Of a DNA stretch of 64,000 bases, positions 9,047 through 17,684 are shown piece by piece (position 1 is the first letter of the stretch; the number at the start of each line of letters is the position of its first letter). Origin of the DNA: Terasakiella sp033100395 (GTDB lineage: Bacteria > Pseudomonadota > Alphaproteobacteria > Rhodospirillales > Terasakiellaceae); assembly GCF_033100395.1 (NCBI RefSeq), contig NZ_JAWLVJ010000009.1:1-64000 (forward strand). Direction: 5' to 3'. Under the pieces are notes generated by a model that searched no databases, was not told the DNA's origin, and was given only the letters and a program-made list of their open reading frames with translations. The position numbers were made by a program, and so were the translations under genes.

Positions 9047-11632
9047 GTGCTAGAAGAATATCGCAATCATGTCGAAGAGCGTGCGGCTCTCGGTATCCCC
9101 CCTCTCCCCCTGTCTGTTGAACAAACAACAGCCCTGGTTGAGCTTTTGAAAAACCCACCTGCGGGCGAAGAAGACACCCTTGTTGAGCTGATCACACATC
9201 GTGTCCCAGCGGGTGTTGATGACGCTGCGCGTATCAAAGCTGGTTTCCTGGCAGAAGTTGCCAAAGGTGAGATTGCCTGCTCCCTGATTTCCAAAGTCAA
9301 AGCAACTGAACTTCTTGGCACCATGTTGGGTGGTTTCAACATCGAACCGATGATCGCCCTGCTGGACGATGCAGAAGTTGGTGAAACAGCGGCTGAAGGT
9401 CTGAAAAAGACTTTGCTGGTATTCGACTATTTCTTCGACGTTAAAGAAATGGCTGAAAAAGGCTCGAGCAACGCCAAGGCTGTAATGCAGTCCTGGGCGG
9501 ATGCTGAATGGTTCACAAGCCGTGACGAAGTTGCAGAAAGCATGAAGCTGACTGTCTTCAAGGTAACAGGCGAAACCAACACGGACGACCTGTCTCCTGC
9601 CCCTGATGCGTTTACACGTCCTGACATTCCAATGCACGCATTGGCGATGCTGAAAAACCCGCGTGATGGGATTGAGCCAGAAGAAGCAGGCGTTCGCGGT
9701 CCGATTAAATTCATCAACGATCTGAAAGAAAAAGGCAACCTGGTTGCTTATGTTGGTGACGTTGTTGGTACGGGTTCTTCTCGTAAATCTGCGACAAACT
9801 CTGTTCTGTGGTGGACAGGCGAAGACATTCCATTCGTTCCGAACAAGCGTTTCGGCGGTGTGTGTCTTGGTTCCAAAATCGCGCCGATTTTCTATAATAC
9901 AATGGAAGACTCTGGTGCGCTGCCAATCGAACTCGATGTTACGCACATGGAAATGGGCGACGAGATCGAACTGCGCCCCTACGAAGGCAAAGCCCTTAAG
10001 AATGGCGAAGTTGTTTCTGAATTTAAAGTGAAGTCTGAAGTCATCTTTGATGAAGTACGTGCCGGTGGCCGTATCAACCTGATCATCGGTCGCGGCCTGA
10101 CAGCACGCGCACGTGAAGCACTGGGTCTGCCAGCTTCTGACCTGTTCCGCGTTCCGGCTGAGCCGAAAGATACAGGCAAGGGTTACACGCTTGCACAGAA
10201 AATGGTTGGTAAAGCCTGTGGTCTGCCAGAAGGCAAAGGCATCCGTCCGGGTACGTACTGTGAGCCTAAGATGACAACTGTTGGTTCGCAAGATACAACA
10301 GGTCCAATGACACGTGACGAACTGAAAGACCTGGCTTGTCTCGGTTTCTCTGCTGATTTGGTTATGCAGTCTTTCTGTCACACATCTGCTTATCCAAAGC
10401 TTGCAGACGTAAATACACATAAAACACTGCCTGACTTTATTGAAACACGTGGTGGTGTGGCCCTTCGTCCAATGGACGGTGTTATTCACTCCTGGCTAAA
10501 CCGTCTGCTGTTGCCTGATACTGTTGGTACAGGTGGGGACAGTCACACCCGTTTCCCACTGGGGATTTCTTTCCCGGCTGGTTCTGGCCTGGTGGCGTTT
10601 GGTGCAGCAACTGGTGTTATGCCACTGGATATGCCTGAATCCGTACTGGTTAAATTCTCAGGTGAATTGCAGGAAGGTGTAACCCTGCGTGATATGGTTA
10701 ACGCCATTCCTTTCTATGCGATCAAGCAAGGCCTGCTGACCGTTGAAAAAGCGGGTAAGAAGAATATCTTCTCCGGCCGTATCCTGGAAATCGAAGGTCT
10801 GCCTGACCTGAAGGTTGAACAAGCGTTCGAACTGTCTGATAGTGCGGCGGAACGTTCGGCGGCGGCTTGTACAGTTCACCTGAACAAAGAGCCAATCATC
10901 GAATATATGACCTCTAACATCACCCTGATGAAATGGATGATCGCAGAAGGTTATCATGATGAGCGCACACTGAAGCGTCGTATCACAGCTATGCAAGAAT
11001 TCATTGCGAACCCAGAGCTGATGGAACGCGATGCAGATGCTGAATATGCAGCTGTGATCGAAATCGACATGAACGAGATCAAAGAGCCTATCGTTGCTTG
11101 CCCGAACGATCCGGACGATGTGAAAACACTGTCTGACGTTGCAGGTGCTAAAATCGACGAAGTGTTCGTCGGGTCTTGTATGACAAACATCGGTCACTTC
11201 CGTGCGGCTGGTAAAGTGCTGGACGGTCTGACCGATCTGCCAACACGTCTGTGGGTTGCCCCACCAACCAAGATGGATGCTGCTATTCTGACTGAAGAAG
11301 GCTACTACTCTATCCTTGGTAAGACGGGTGCACGTATGGAAACACCTGGTTGTTCTCTCTGTATGGGTAACCAGGCGCAGATCCGTAAAGGCTCAACTGC
11401 GATGTCTACGTCCACACGTAACTTCCCGAACCGTCTGGGTATCGATACCAATGTTTACCTTGGTTCTGCGGAACTGGCAGCTGTTTGTGCACAGATTGGC
11501 AAGATCCCGACAAACGAAGAATATCAGGCCAAAGTGAAGCCATTGAATGATGTGGCTGACGATGTTTATCGTTACATGAACTTTGACCAGATCCCTTCTT
11601 TTGTTGAAAAAGCAGCGACTGTAGAAGTTTAA
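9047..11632 (+). CDS. acnB: Aconitate hydratase B
   Basis: This 861-residue enzyme interconverts citrate and isocitrate through a [4Fe-4S] cluster in the TCA cycle. The cluster ligands are visible as Cys711 (GSCMTNIGHFR) and Cys769/Cys772 (GCSLCMGNQ), almost the E. coli AcnB positions. The N-terminal HEAT-like domain (1-160), the swivelling domain and the GDSHTRFPLG stretch are all present. The start is GTG at 9047 with GGAGGA six bases upstream. It is a single-gene transcript closed by the terminator at 11653. Many alphaproteobacteria use AcnA, so the B-type enzyme is worth noting. Confidence 0.97.
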   Translation: MLEEYRNHVEERAALGIPPLPLSVEQTTALVELLKNPPAGEEDTLVELITHRVPAGVDDAARIKAGFLAEVAKGEIACSLISKVKATELLGTMLGGFNIEPMIALLDDAEVGETAAEGLKKTLLVFDYFFDVKEMAEKGSSNAKAVMQSWADAEWFTSRDEVAESMKLTVFKVTGETNTDDLSPAPDAFTRPDIPMHALAMLKNPRDGIEPEEAGVRGPIKFINDLKEKGNLVAYVGDVVGTGSSRKSATNSVLWWTGEDIPFVPNKRFGGVCLGSKIAPIFYNTMEDSGALPIELDVTHMEMGDEIELRPYEGKALKNGEVVSEFKVKSEVIFDEVRAGGRINLIIGRGLTARAREALGLPASDLFRVPAEPKDTGKGYTLAQKMVGKACGLPEGKGIRPGTYCEPKMTTVGSQDTTGPMTRDELKDLACLGFSADLVMQSFCHTSAYPKLADVNTHKTLPDFIETRGGVALRPMDGVIHSWLNRLLLPDTVGTGGDSHTRFPLGISFPAGSGLVAFGAATGVMPLDMPESVLVKFSGELQEGVTLRDMVNAIPFYAIKQGLLTVEKAGKKNIFSGRILEIEGLPDLKVEQAFELSDSAAERSAAACTVHLNKEPIIEYMTSNITLMKWMIAEGYHDERTLKRRITAMQEFIANPELMERDADAEYAAVIEIDMNEIKEPIVACPNDPDDVKTLSDVAGAKIDEVFVGSCMTNIGHFRAAGKVLDGLTDLPTRLWVAPPTKMDAAILTEEGYYSILGKTGARMETPGCSLCMGNQAQIRKGSTAMSTSTRNFPNRLGIDTNVYLGSAELAAVCAQIGKIPTNEEYQAKVKPLNDVADDVYRYMNFDQIPSFVEKAATVEV

Positions 11633-11652
11633 GCGTTAAGCTGACTTAAAAG

Positions 11653-11688
11653 AAAAGCCCCGCCTGTTGATGCAGGTGGGGCTTTTTT
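11653..11688 (+). terminator. Terminator after acnB
   Basis: AAAAGCCCCGCCTG pairs with CAGGTGGGGCTTTT (one G-T wobble) around a 6-base loop and is followed by T residues. With A/T tracts on both sides it may also end the leftward lipoprotein transcript that converges here. Confidence 0.9.
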
Positions 11689-11706
11689 GTGTCTGTTTGG
11701 CAAAGG

Positions 11707-12681
11707 TTATGTTGTATTCGTGTTTTTGCGAATGCAGGGGCGGTTCCATTGGGTCCGAACGCGGGCCAGTTCGGAATAAAGCGCGTTGATCAGTTGCGGG
11801 TCAGACCCGATTGGGCTGTAGAGGCCGACCACGCGCGGTGTCAGGGTGATTTTATTTTCGTCGTTGGCGTTGGTGAAAATCAGCGTGCGGCTGCTGCCAA
11901 GCGCCATGATGGTATTTTCAATGGTGGTTTGATTGATGGTGCGCGGGATGGGCAGGATGGTGCCAACCACGGGGCCTGTCACGCCGATAGACTGCATGGT
12001 CAGACCGCCCGCCAGACCATCGGCCCCGACACTGCCCAGGCTGGAAATTTCAACACCGCCTTTTTGGGCATAGACATCTGCGGTCACACGAAGCCCCAAG
12101 CCGATATAGACCGGAATGGTCACCGATTCATAAAGTTGATCAACCACTTCTGTTGCGGTGAGTGCGGTTTTATTTTCGCCCACCAGCTTGTTACCAATTG
12201 GCTTATTGTTCATGGCATAGATGATGGCTTCGTAGGCCGCGACCGCTTGATGCTTGCTCAGCGCATCAGAAAGACGCGCGACATGGGTTTCATTGGTGCG
12301 CTTGTCTTTGATGATTTTACGGATATAGAAAGACACGGGGACGGTGTCATTGTTCACATAATCCAGAATCGCTTTATAGTTTGAACCTTCTGTGGTGATG
12401 GCGACCGGGCCAAACCCTGTTTTGGCATTGTTGGCAACCTGAGAGATGGCAAATCGGATGGAGATATCAGGCAGGCCGTCCAGCAGAGGTTTGAATTCAA
12501 CATTTTCCTGCGTATAGCCCTGGCAGCTGCCCGCCGTTGTCACTGTTTCAATAGGCAGACCGTCAAGCGGCACATATGTGGAATTGGAAGACAGTTCCCC
12601 CAAGGTTGGAACGGTTGATGGCAAAGCACTGCAGCCCGCCAGCAGCAAGGCAGCGCCTGCTAAAAAAGAGAAACGTTTCAT
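11707..12681 (-). CDS. Predicted lipoprotein of unknown function
   Basis: The 324-residue precursor has a lipoprotein signal, MKRFSFLAGAALLLAG then Cys17 (LLAGC lipobox), so the mature protein should be lipid-anchored in the cell envelope. The rest is soluble, with many beta-prone stretches and no Cys pairs beyond two scattered residues. A glycine-rich stretch (SSLGSVGADGLAGGLTMQS) precedes a segment ending in PIPRTINQTTIE. I do not recognise the family. It ends toward the acnB terminator and has its own start region near 12690. Confidence 0.7.
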   Translation of the reverse strand: MKRFSFLAGAALLLAGCSALPSTVPTLGELSSNSTYVPLDGLPIETVTTAGSCQGYTQENVEFKPLLDGLPDISIRFAISQVANNAKTGFGPVAITTEGSNYKAILDYVNNDTVPVSFYIRKIIKDKRTNETHVARLSDALSKHQAVAAYEAIIYAMNNKPIGNKLVGENKTALTATEVVDQLYESVTIPVYIGLGLRVTADVYAQKGGVEISSLGSVGADGLAGGLTMQSIGVTGPVVGTILPIPRTINQTTIENTIMALGSSRTLIFTNANDENKITLTPRVVGLYSPIGSDPQLINALYSELARVRTQWNRPCIRKNTNTT

Positions 12682-12810
12682 TATTCCCCACCCCTGTTGA
12701 TTATACCTTTGTTAAATAAGGTAAAAACCATAACACCTAAAAATTGTCGTGTGAAGGCTCTTATGTTTTCGCGTTTATCTTGTGTGATGCGAAGAAGAAA
12801 GGGAGGAATG

Positions 12811-13209
12811 TTACCAGGTCAGGGCAAGAGTGACTTTTTGATTTTTGACCATGCCCAACCATTCAAGCAGGGAGGTTGTAAACAGCAAACCAAGGCCAAA
12901 CATCCCGCCTGTAACCAACATGAAAATCCAAAGAATCCAATCCCAGATTTCAATTTCCGGCATGCCAGCATATTGGAAGGTGAGTTCCTCAGTTGTCTGA
13001 CCCGTCAGCGCATAGTCATGCTTTTCAAAGATCGTGATGACATCATCAACCTTTGTACTCAGCATTGAGGTGTCACCATGAATGAGGTCTGACAGTTCCG
13101 ATTTGACAGCGCGATAGCTTTTCTCTGAGGTACGATAACGATCCAGAACAACGATGATCGCTAAAGCAAACCCGAGAATGAGTGATCCGTAAAGATAAAG
13201 AAAAAACAT
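12811..13209 (-). CDS. Small membrane protein of unknown function
   Basis: This 132-residue protein has an N-terminal membrane helix (FFLYLYGSLILGFALAIIVVL), a charged central part of about 65 residues, and a second Trp-rich helix region (WDWILWIFMLVTGGMFGLGLLFT). Both ends would be membrane-anchored with the middle on one side. No family was recognised. It lies 56 bases downstream of the hemerythrin gene on the same strand and could share its transcript. Confidence 0.6.
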   Translation of the reverse strand: MFFLYLYGSLILGFALAIIVVLDRYRTSEKSYRAVKSELSDLIHGDTSMLSTKVDDVITIFEKHDYALTGQTTEELTFQYAGMPEIEIWDWILWIFMLVTGGMFGLGLLFTTSLLEWLGMVKNQKVTLALTW

Positions 13210-13265
13210 TAATCGTTACTCCCCTTTAACGGAGAATAGAGGAGAGGGGAATGAATGCAAATCGA

Positions 13266-13688
13266 TCAATTGGGCAGGCTGCGGTGCAGGACTTTTTTGA
13301 TGTTGGAATCTTCATGTGAAAGATGGCCCGCGATCATTTTATCGACTAAGCTGATGGCTTCGTGAATGCGGGAGAAATCTTTGGTTAAGATGACTTCATC
13401 GCGCAATTCATAAAGTTTGTTCAGGATATTTTGATGAGACATGCAATGGGCATCAAAATTATCGCAATGAATGTTAGCCATGATGGCTTCTTCATAGGAA
13501 AAATGAGTTTCAATTTCGTCGATGATGGTCAGATACTCTTCGAAGATACAGTCCGGTATGGGCGTCATACGTTCAAATAAACGCAGATTTTCCAGCCGAT
13601 AGGCCATGCGTTTATGCTGAAGATCAATGGATGTGACATCCGTGTTCAGCTTATCTGACCAGGCAATTTCCTTCACCGTCGTATCCAT
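13266..13688 (-). CDS. Bacteriohemerythrin (O2-binding di-iron protein)
   Basis: The 140-residue single-domain protein has all seven di-iron ligands in hemerythrin spacing: His25, His62-x3-Glu66, His81-x3-His85 and His122-x4-Asp127. Such proteins bind O2 and serve as oxygen stores, carriers or sensors in microaerophilic bacteria. It is 67 bases downstream of the response regulator gene at 13756-14478 and in the same direction, so the two-component pair and the hemerythrin may be co-transcribed. No signal peptide is present, so it is cytoplasmic. Confidence 0.9.
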   Translation of the reverse strand: MDTTVKEIAWSDKLNTDVTSIDLQHKRMAYRLENLRLFERMTPIPDCIFEEYLTIIDEIETHFSYEEAIMANIHCDNFDAHCMSHQNILNKLYELRDEVILTKDFSRIHEAISLVDKMIAGHLSHEDSNIKKVLHRSLPN

Positions 13689-13755
13689 CGCGTATCCTTC
13701 TTGCTATTTTTAGTGCGCATCTATGGATTTATACGTAGCCAGTCTATAGATTTTT

Positions 13756-14478
13756 TTAAGAAACATCAACTTCTGGTGTGAAAATATATCCGGCACCATA
13801 GACTGTCTTGATCAAGGTGGGATCTTTCGGATCTTCCTCGATCTTCTGACGTAAATGGCCAATGTGCACATCGATAGAGCGATCGAAAGGCGAAGATTCT
13901 CGACCCCGCGCCAAATCCAGAAGTTGATCCCGGCTCAAAACCCGGTTGGGATGACTGGCCAAGGCACAGAGCAAATCAAACTGTGCCGCTGTCAGCGATG
14001 ATTCTTCCCCATTGGGATTGATCAGTTTGCGCGCCATCCGATCCAGCGTCCATCCTGCAAAGCGCATTTCAGAGATATCATCACCTTGCGGGGCAGCTTT
14101 GGACTGACCCTTTGCCCGGCGAAGCACACTGCGTACCCGCGCGCGCAATTCACGTGGTTCAAACGGTTTGGAGATATAGTCATCTGCGCCCAGTTCCAGA
14201 CCAATGACCATATCGGCCGTTTCGCCCATGCCGGTCAGGATGATGACCGGGATATGATTTTCGGTGCGGATTTCGCGCAAAAGGTCCAGACCATCTTCGC
14301 CCTGAAGCATCAGATCAAGCACGACCATATCCACGTCACCCTTGGCGAGGGCCGTTTTCATTTCTTCGCCGCTGGCCGCACTTGAAGCACGGAAACCCAC
14401 GCCTGTCAGGCAGCGTTCCACCAATGCACAGATATGTGGTTCGTCATCGACAACTAAGATGTGGCCTGTGTCTGTCAT
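13756..14478 (-). CDS. OmpR-family response regulator
   Basis: The 240-residue protein has a receiver domain (acidic pair Asp11-Asp12, phospho-acceptor Asp55 in VVLDLML, Lys near 104 in ISKPFEP) and a C-terminal winged-helix DNA-binding domain (about 135-235, with SSPFDRSIDVHIGHLRQKIE and TVYGAGYIF). It is a transcription factor activated by phosphorylation. It lies 81 bases downstream of the hybrid kinase gene, its probable partner. The target genes are not known; the adjacent hemerythrin is a candidate. Confidence 0.93.
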   Translation of the reverse strand: MTDTGHILVVDDEPHICALVERCLTGVGFRASSAASGEEMKTALAKGDVDMVVLDLMLQGEDGLDLLREIRTENHIPVIILTGMGETADMVIGLELGADDYISKPFEPRELRARVRSVLRRAKGQSKAAPQGDDISEMRFAGWTLDRMARKLINPNGEESSLTAAQFDLLCALASHPNRVLSRDQLLDLARGRESSPFDRSIDVHIGHLRQKIEEDPKDPTLIKTVYGAGYIFTPEVDVS

Positions 14479-14559
14479 CTGGTCCCTACGTATTCTTTTT
14501 GGTTTTTCAACATTTTACCTGAGTTTTTATTTCGGGGAAAGCCGAAAGAAACTTTCAGG

Positions 14560-16599
14560 TTAAGGATTTCGATCCAGTGCATTGCGCACCCGGTTTGCCA
14601 GTTCCAACCGTTCAAACGGTTTGGCGATTAAATCCAGCTGGCCCTGAAAAATCCCGGTCTGATCCATCACCTTGTCGGGATATCCGGACATAAACAGCAC
14701 GGGCATATCGGGTAGTTTTTCGCGAATTTGTTCCGCCATATGGATACCGTTCAGGCCCCCGGGCATTTCGATATCGGAAAAGACCAGATCAAAATCCTGA
14801 TCCATTTCCAGAATGCCCAAAGCTTCATGGCCATCGCACACCGCAATGATTTCATACCCCAGTCTTTGCAGGCTGTTGGCGGCAAATCCGCGCACGCCCG
14901 GGTCATCTTCGACCAGAAGAATCCGTTCCGTCCCTTGCGGTAGGTTGGTGTTGCGTTTGGGCTGGGGTTCCGTTTTGGCAACCTCACTGCTGCGCGGCAG
15001 CACGATTCTGAAGGTGGTGCCTTCGCTTGGGGTGCTATCGACCTGAATATGGCCCTGGGACTGGCGCACAAAGCCGTAAATCATCGAAAGCCCCAGTCCA
15101 CTGTTCGGCCCTTTTTCTTTGGTGGAAAAGAACGGCTCGAAAATTCGTTCCATAATCTCGGTGGACATGCCGGTGCCAGTATCTTTCACCGAAATCACCA
15201 CATAATCACCCGGTGTCAAATCCACATTGCGATCAGAGAAAACGTTCTTCAACGTGACATTTTCTGCATAAATCTTGAGAAGCCCGACCCCGTTCATGGC
15301 ATCACGTGCGTTGATGACAAGATTGAGAATCGCATTTTCCAGCTGGTGCGGATCGATCAGGACGGGCCAAATGTTCTGATTGACCTTCAATTGCATTTCC
15401 ACCTGCGCGCCTAACGCGCGGCCCAACAGGTCTTTCATTCCTAAAATCAGTTCACCTGCATCACTGATGCGTGGCTTTAGCGGCTGACGTCGGGCAAAGG
15501 CAAGCAATTGCTTTACAAGTTCACCGCCGCGCCGCGCTGCATCAAGGGCGGGATCGACCATTTCAAGTAACGTCGGGTCTTCTTCCCCTTCTTCCTGCAA
15601 TACAGAAAGGTTGCCTATGATGATGGTCAGAAGATTGTTGAAATCATGGGACAGGCCACCAGTTAATTGCCCGATGGCTTCCATCTTTTGGGCCTGACGG
15701 AATTTAAATTCGGCATCGCGCACGTCGGTCACGTCCTGTCCCAGCACGAAGTAACCGATGACTTCTTTCTGTTCATTGACGTGGGGGACATAAGACACAA
15801 GCGCGTGAACTTCGCGGCCATTGGCCAGTTGCATCATAAATTCGCGCGATGTCTGTTCGCCGTTGAGCGCGGCAGCAATGCAGGGTTTGAGTTCGTGATA
15901 GGTTTTTTCACCCAGAATATCGCGAGGGTTGCCGCCCACGATCTGTTCCGGGTCGCGGCCAAACCAGTCTTTGTATTGCTTGTTGGCGAAGGTGTAGCCT
16001 TCTTTGGCATTTACATAGCCGATCAGTGCCGGAACCGTATCGGCGATCAGGCGGATGCGTTCTTCCGATTCCTTTAAGGCGTCCAGGGCGTTTTTCAGTT
16101 CTGCCGTGCGTTTCTGAACGCGCGCTTCCAATTCATCATTGGCATTACGAAGGGCAATCTCAGCCTGTTTGCGTTGGGTGATATCTTTATAGATGGTCAC
16201 AAACCCGCCGCCCGGCATGGGATTGCCCTGAATTTCCAGAATGGTGCCATTGGGACGTTCCCGCTCCATCACGTGGGGGAGGAATTTTTTCGCCTCTGCC
16301 ACCGTGTCGGCAATAATGTCTTCTACCGGGAACTGACCATATTCGCCGCGCTCCGCGTTATAGCGAATAAACCCTTCAAAAGGGGAGCCGTAATAGCCGA
16401 ATTCTTCGATGGGGAAATCTGTCAGTTCAAAGAACTTTGAATTCCAGGCAACAAGGTTTAGGTCGGCATCAAAAATTGAGAAACCATCATCCAAATGTTC
16501 CAGACCTGTCTGGACAAAGGCCCATTGCTGGGCGTCCAGCGACGGCCCATCCAGGAGATTAGAAGCTTGATTCTTATGACGTTTGTGTGCGTTTCCCAT
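14560..16599 (-). CDS. PAS-containing hybrid histidine kinase
   Basis: About 679 residues. There is no membrane segment, so it is a soluble sensor. The order is PAS (about 30-145), coiled coil (147-182), second PAS (about 183-298), HisKA with phospho-acceptor His near 318 (GGLSHDFNNLLT), HATPase (NLVINARDAM, DTGTGM, GLGLSMIYGF) and a C-terminal receiver domain with Asp in LVFSDIEMPG. The frame opens at 16605 (MSMG), but AGTAGG lies only one base before that ATG and 7 bases before the Met3 ATG, so 16599 is preferred. It should signal to the OmpR-type regulator downstream; the PAS domains hint at a redox, oxygen or small-molecule cue. Confidence 0.9.
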   Translation of the reverse strand: MGNAHKRHKNQASNLLDGPSLDAQQWAFVQTGLEHLDDGFSIFDADLNLVAWNSKFFELTDFPIEEFGYYGSPFEGFIRYNAERGEYGQFPVEDIIADTVAEAKKFLPHVMERERPNGTILEIQGNPMPGGGFVTIYKDITQRKQAEIALRNANDELEARVQKRTAELKNALDALKESEERIRLIADTVPALIGYVNAKEGYTFANKQYKDWFGRDPEQIVGGNPRDILGEKTYHELKPCIAAALNGEQTSREFMMQLANGREVHALVSYVPHVNEQKEVIGYFVLGQDVTDVRDAEFKFRQAQKMEAIGQLTGGLSHDFNNLLTIIIGNLSVLQEEGEEDPTLLEMVDPALDAARRGGELVKQLLAFARRQPLKPRISDAGELILGMKDLLGRALGAQVEMQLKVNQNIWPVLIDPHQLENAILNLVINARDAMNGVGLLKIYAENVTLKNVFSDRNVDLTPGDYVVISVKDTGTGMSTEIMERIFEPFFSTKEKGPNSGLGLSMIYGFVRQSQGHIQVDSTPSEGTTFRIVLPRSSEVAKTEPQPKRNTNLPQGTERILLVEDDPGVRGFAANSLQRLGYEIIAVCDGHEALGILEMDQDFDLVFSDIEMPGGLNGIHMAEQIREKLPDMPVLFMSGYPDKVMDQTGIFQGQLDLIAKPFERLELANRVRNALDRNP

Positions 16600-16755
16600 C
16601 GACATACCTACTTTTAAACCATAATTAGGCTATCGAAAAGAGAGAACGTCAGGGGTGAACTTTACATTCCTTTACAATGTTTATCCAAATCCTGAATGTC
16701 TATGCATTGACCCTTCACAGTTTTCAGTTAGCCTCCAAGTATCGAAAAAGCGGCG

Positions 16756-16771
16756 TTGACGTTTACGTAAA
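16756..16771. promoter_or_regulatory. Candidate LiuR-type (MerR-family) operator
   Basis: TTGACGTTTACGTAAA is an imperfect palindrome of two ACGT cores separated by two bases, close to the published LiuR operator pattern TTTACGTnnACGTAAA from memory. LiuR controls branched-chain amino acid and acyl-CoA catabolism in proteobacteria. It lies about 105 bases upstream of the first gene of the importer/acyl-CoA ligase operon. Confidence 0.5.
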
Positions 16772-16777
16772 CTTTTT

Positions 16778-16791
16778 GTTTCAAGCGAAAC
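16778..16791. promoter_or_regulatory. GTTTC-N4-GAAAC palindrome upstream of the importer operon
   Basis: GTTTC-AAGC-GAAAC is a perfect inverted repeat with a 4-base spacer, six bases after the LiuR-like site. The same half-sites and spacing (GTTTC-ATTT-GAAAC) appear at 57079 before the decarboxylase gene. It is a likely repressor site; the regulator is unknown. Confidence 0.45.
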
Positions 16792-16876
16792 ATTATCAGT
16801 GTTACGCTGACGCCCTTGAAAGAAGCAAAGAAGTAAACGGCTTAATGAATAGGCCGATGAAACGGGGAGAGTAAAC

Positions 16877-17683
16877 ATGACAGGGCAGACGCCCATTTTG
16901 GAAGTCAACGACATTTCATTGCGTTTTGGCGGTGTGCGCGCACTGAGCAATGTCAGCTTCAATGTAAAAAAAGGCGAGTTATTTTCCATCATCGGACCAA
17001 ACGGTGCGGGGAAGACATCGCTGCTGAACTGTGTCTCCGGGCGGTATTCGCCGCAAGAGGGTTCTATTAAATTCAATGGCAAGGAAGTCACCAAGATGAC
17101 ACCGAACCACCGTGCTGAACTGGGCATGGGGCGGACCTTCCAGAACCTGGCGCTGTTTGCGCATATGTCGGTTCTGGATAACATCATGGTTGGACGCCAC
17201 CATTTGATGAAAAACAATTTCCTGACCGGTGGAATGTACTGGTTTGGCGGTGCGCAAAAAGAAGAATTGATCCACCGTCGTGAAGCCGAAGACATCATCG
17301 ATTTTCTTGAAATCTCCCACATTCGAAAATCAGTTGCCGGCACGCTTTCCTATGGTCTTCGCAAACGTGTAGAGCTGGCCCGTGCGGTTGCTCTGCGCCC
17401 TGACCTGTTGTTGCTTGATGAACCAATGGCCGGGATGAACCTGGAAGAGAAAGAAGATATGGCGCGCTATATCTGCGATCTCAACGAAGAATGGGGCATG
17501 ACCGTTGTCATGATCGAACACGACATGGGTGTGGTCATGGATATTTCAGAACGCGTCATGGTGCTGGATTTCGGTAAGAACATTGCCGAAGGCCTGCCGG
17601 ATGAAATCATGAACAATGATTATGTGAAACGCGCCTATCTGGGTGTTGATGAAGATGATGAAGCCGAAGGCGAGGTCGCTTAA
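16877..17683 (+). CDS. LivG-type ABC importer ATP-binding protein
   Basis: The 268-residue ATPase has Walker A GPNGAGKT (residues 40-47), signature LSYGLRKRVELARAV, Walker B LLLLDEPMAGM and switch His in VVMIEHDM. The GMNLEEKEDMARYI stretch and overall length match the LivG class of the hydrophobic amino acid/amide transporter family. It is the first gene of a seven-gene operon. AMGM-type residues around GRTFQNLALF are typical of importers linked to acid or aromatic substrates. The next gene starts one base after its stop. Confidence 0.92.
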   Translation: MTGQTPILEVNDISLRFGGVRALSNVSFNVKKGELFSIIGPNGAGKTSLLNCVSGRYSPQEGSIKFNGKEVTKMTPNHRAELGMGRTFQNLALFAHMSVLDNIMVGRHHLMKNNFLTGGMYWFGGAQKEELIHRREAEDIIDFLEISHIRKSVAGTLSYGLRKRVELARAVALRPDLLLLDEPMAGMNLEEKEDMARYICDLNEEWGMTVVMIEHDMGVVMDISERVMVLDFGKNIAEGLPDEIMNNDYVKRAYLGVDEDDEAEGEVA

Positions 17684-17684
17684 G

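Noticed and set aside
9050..10489. 479-codon frame antisense to acnB
   Set aside because: Codon bias of acnB leaves the opposite strand open; its translation is Cys/Phe/Arg-rich and has no domain.
16677..16874. 65-codon frame in the importer operon promoter
   Set aside because: It contains the two operator palindromes and has no ribosome site; a regulatory region.
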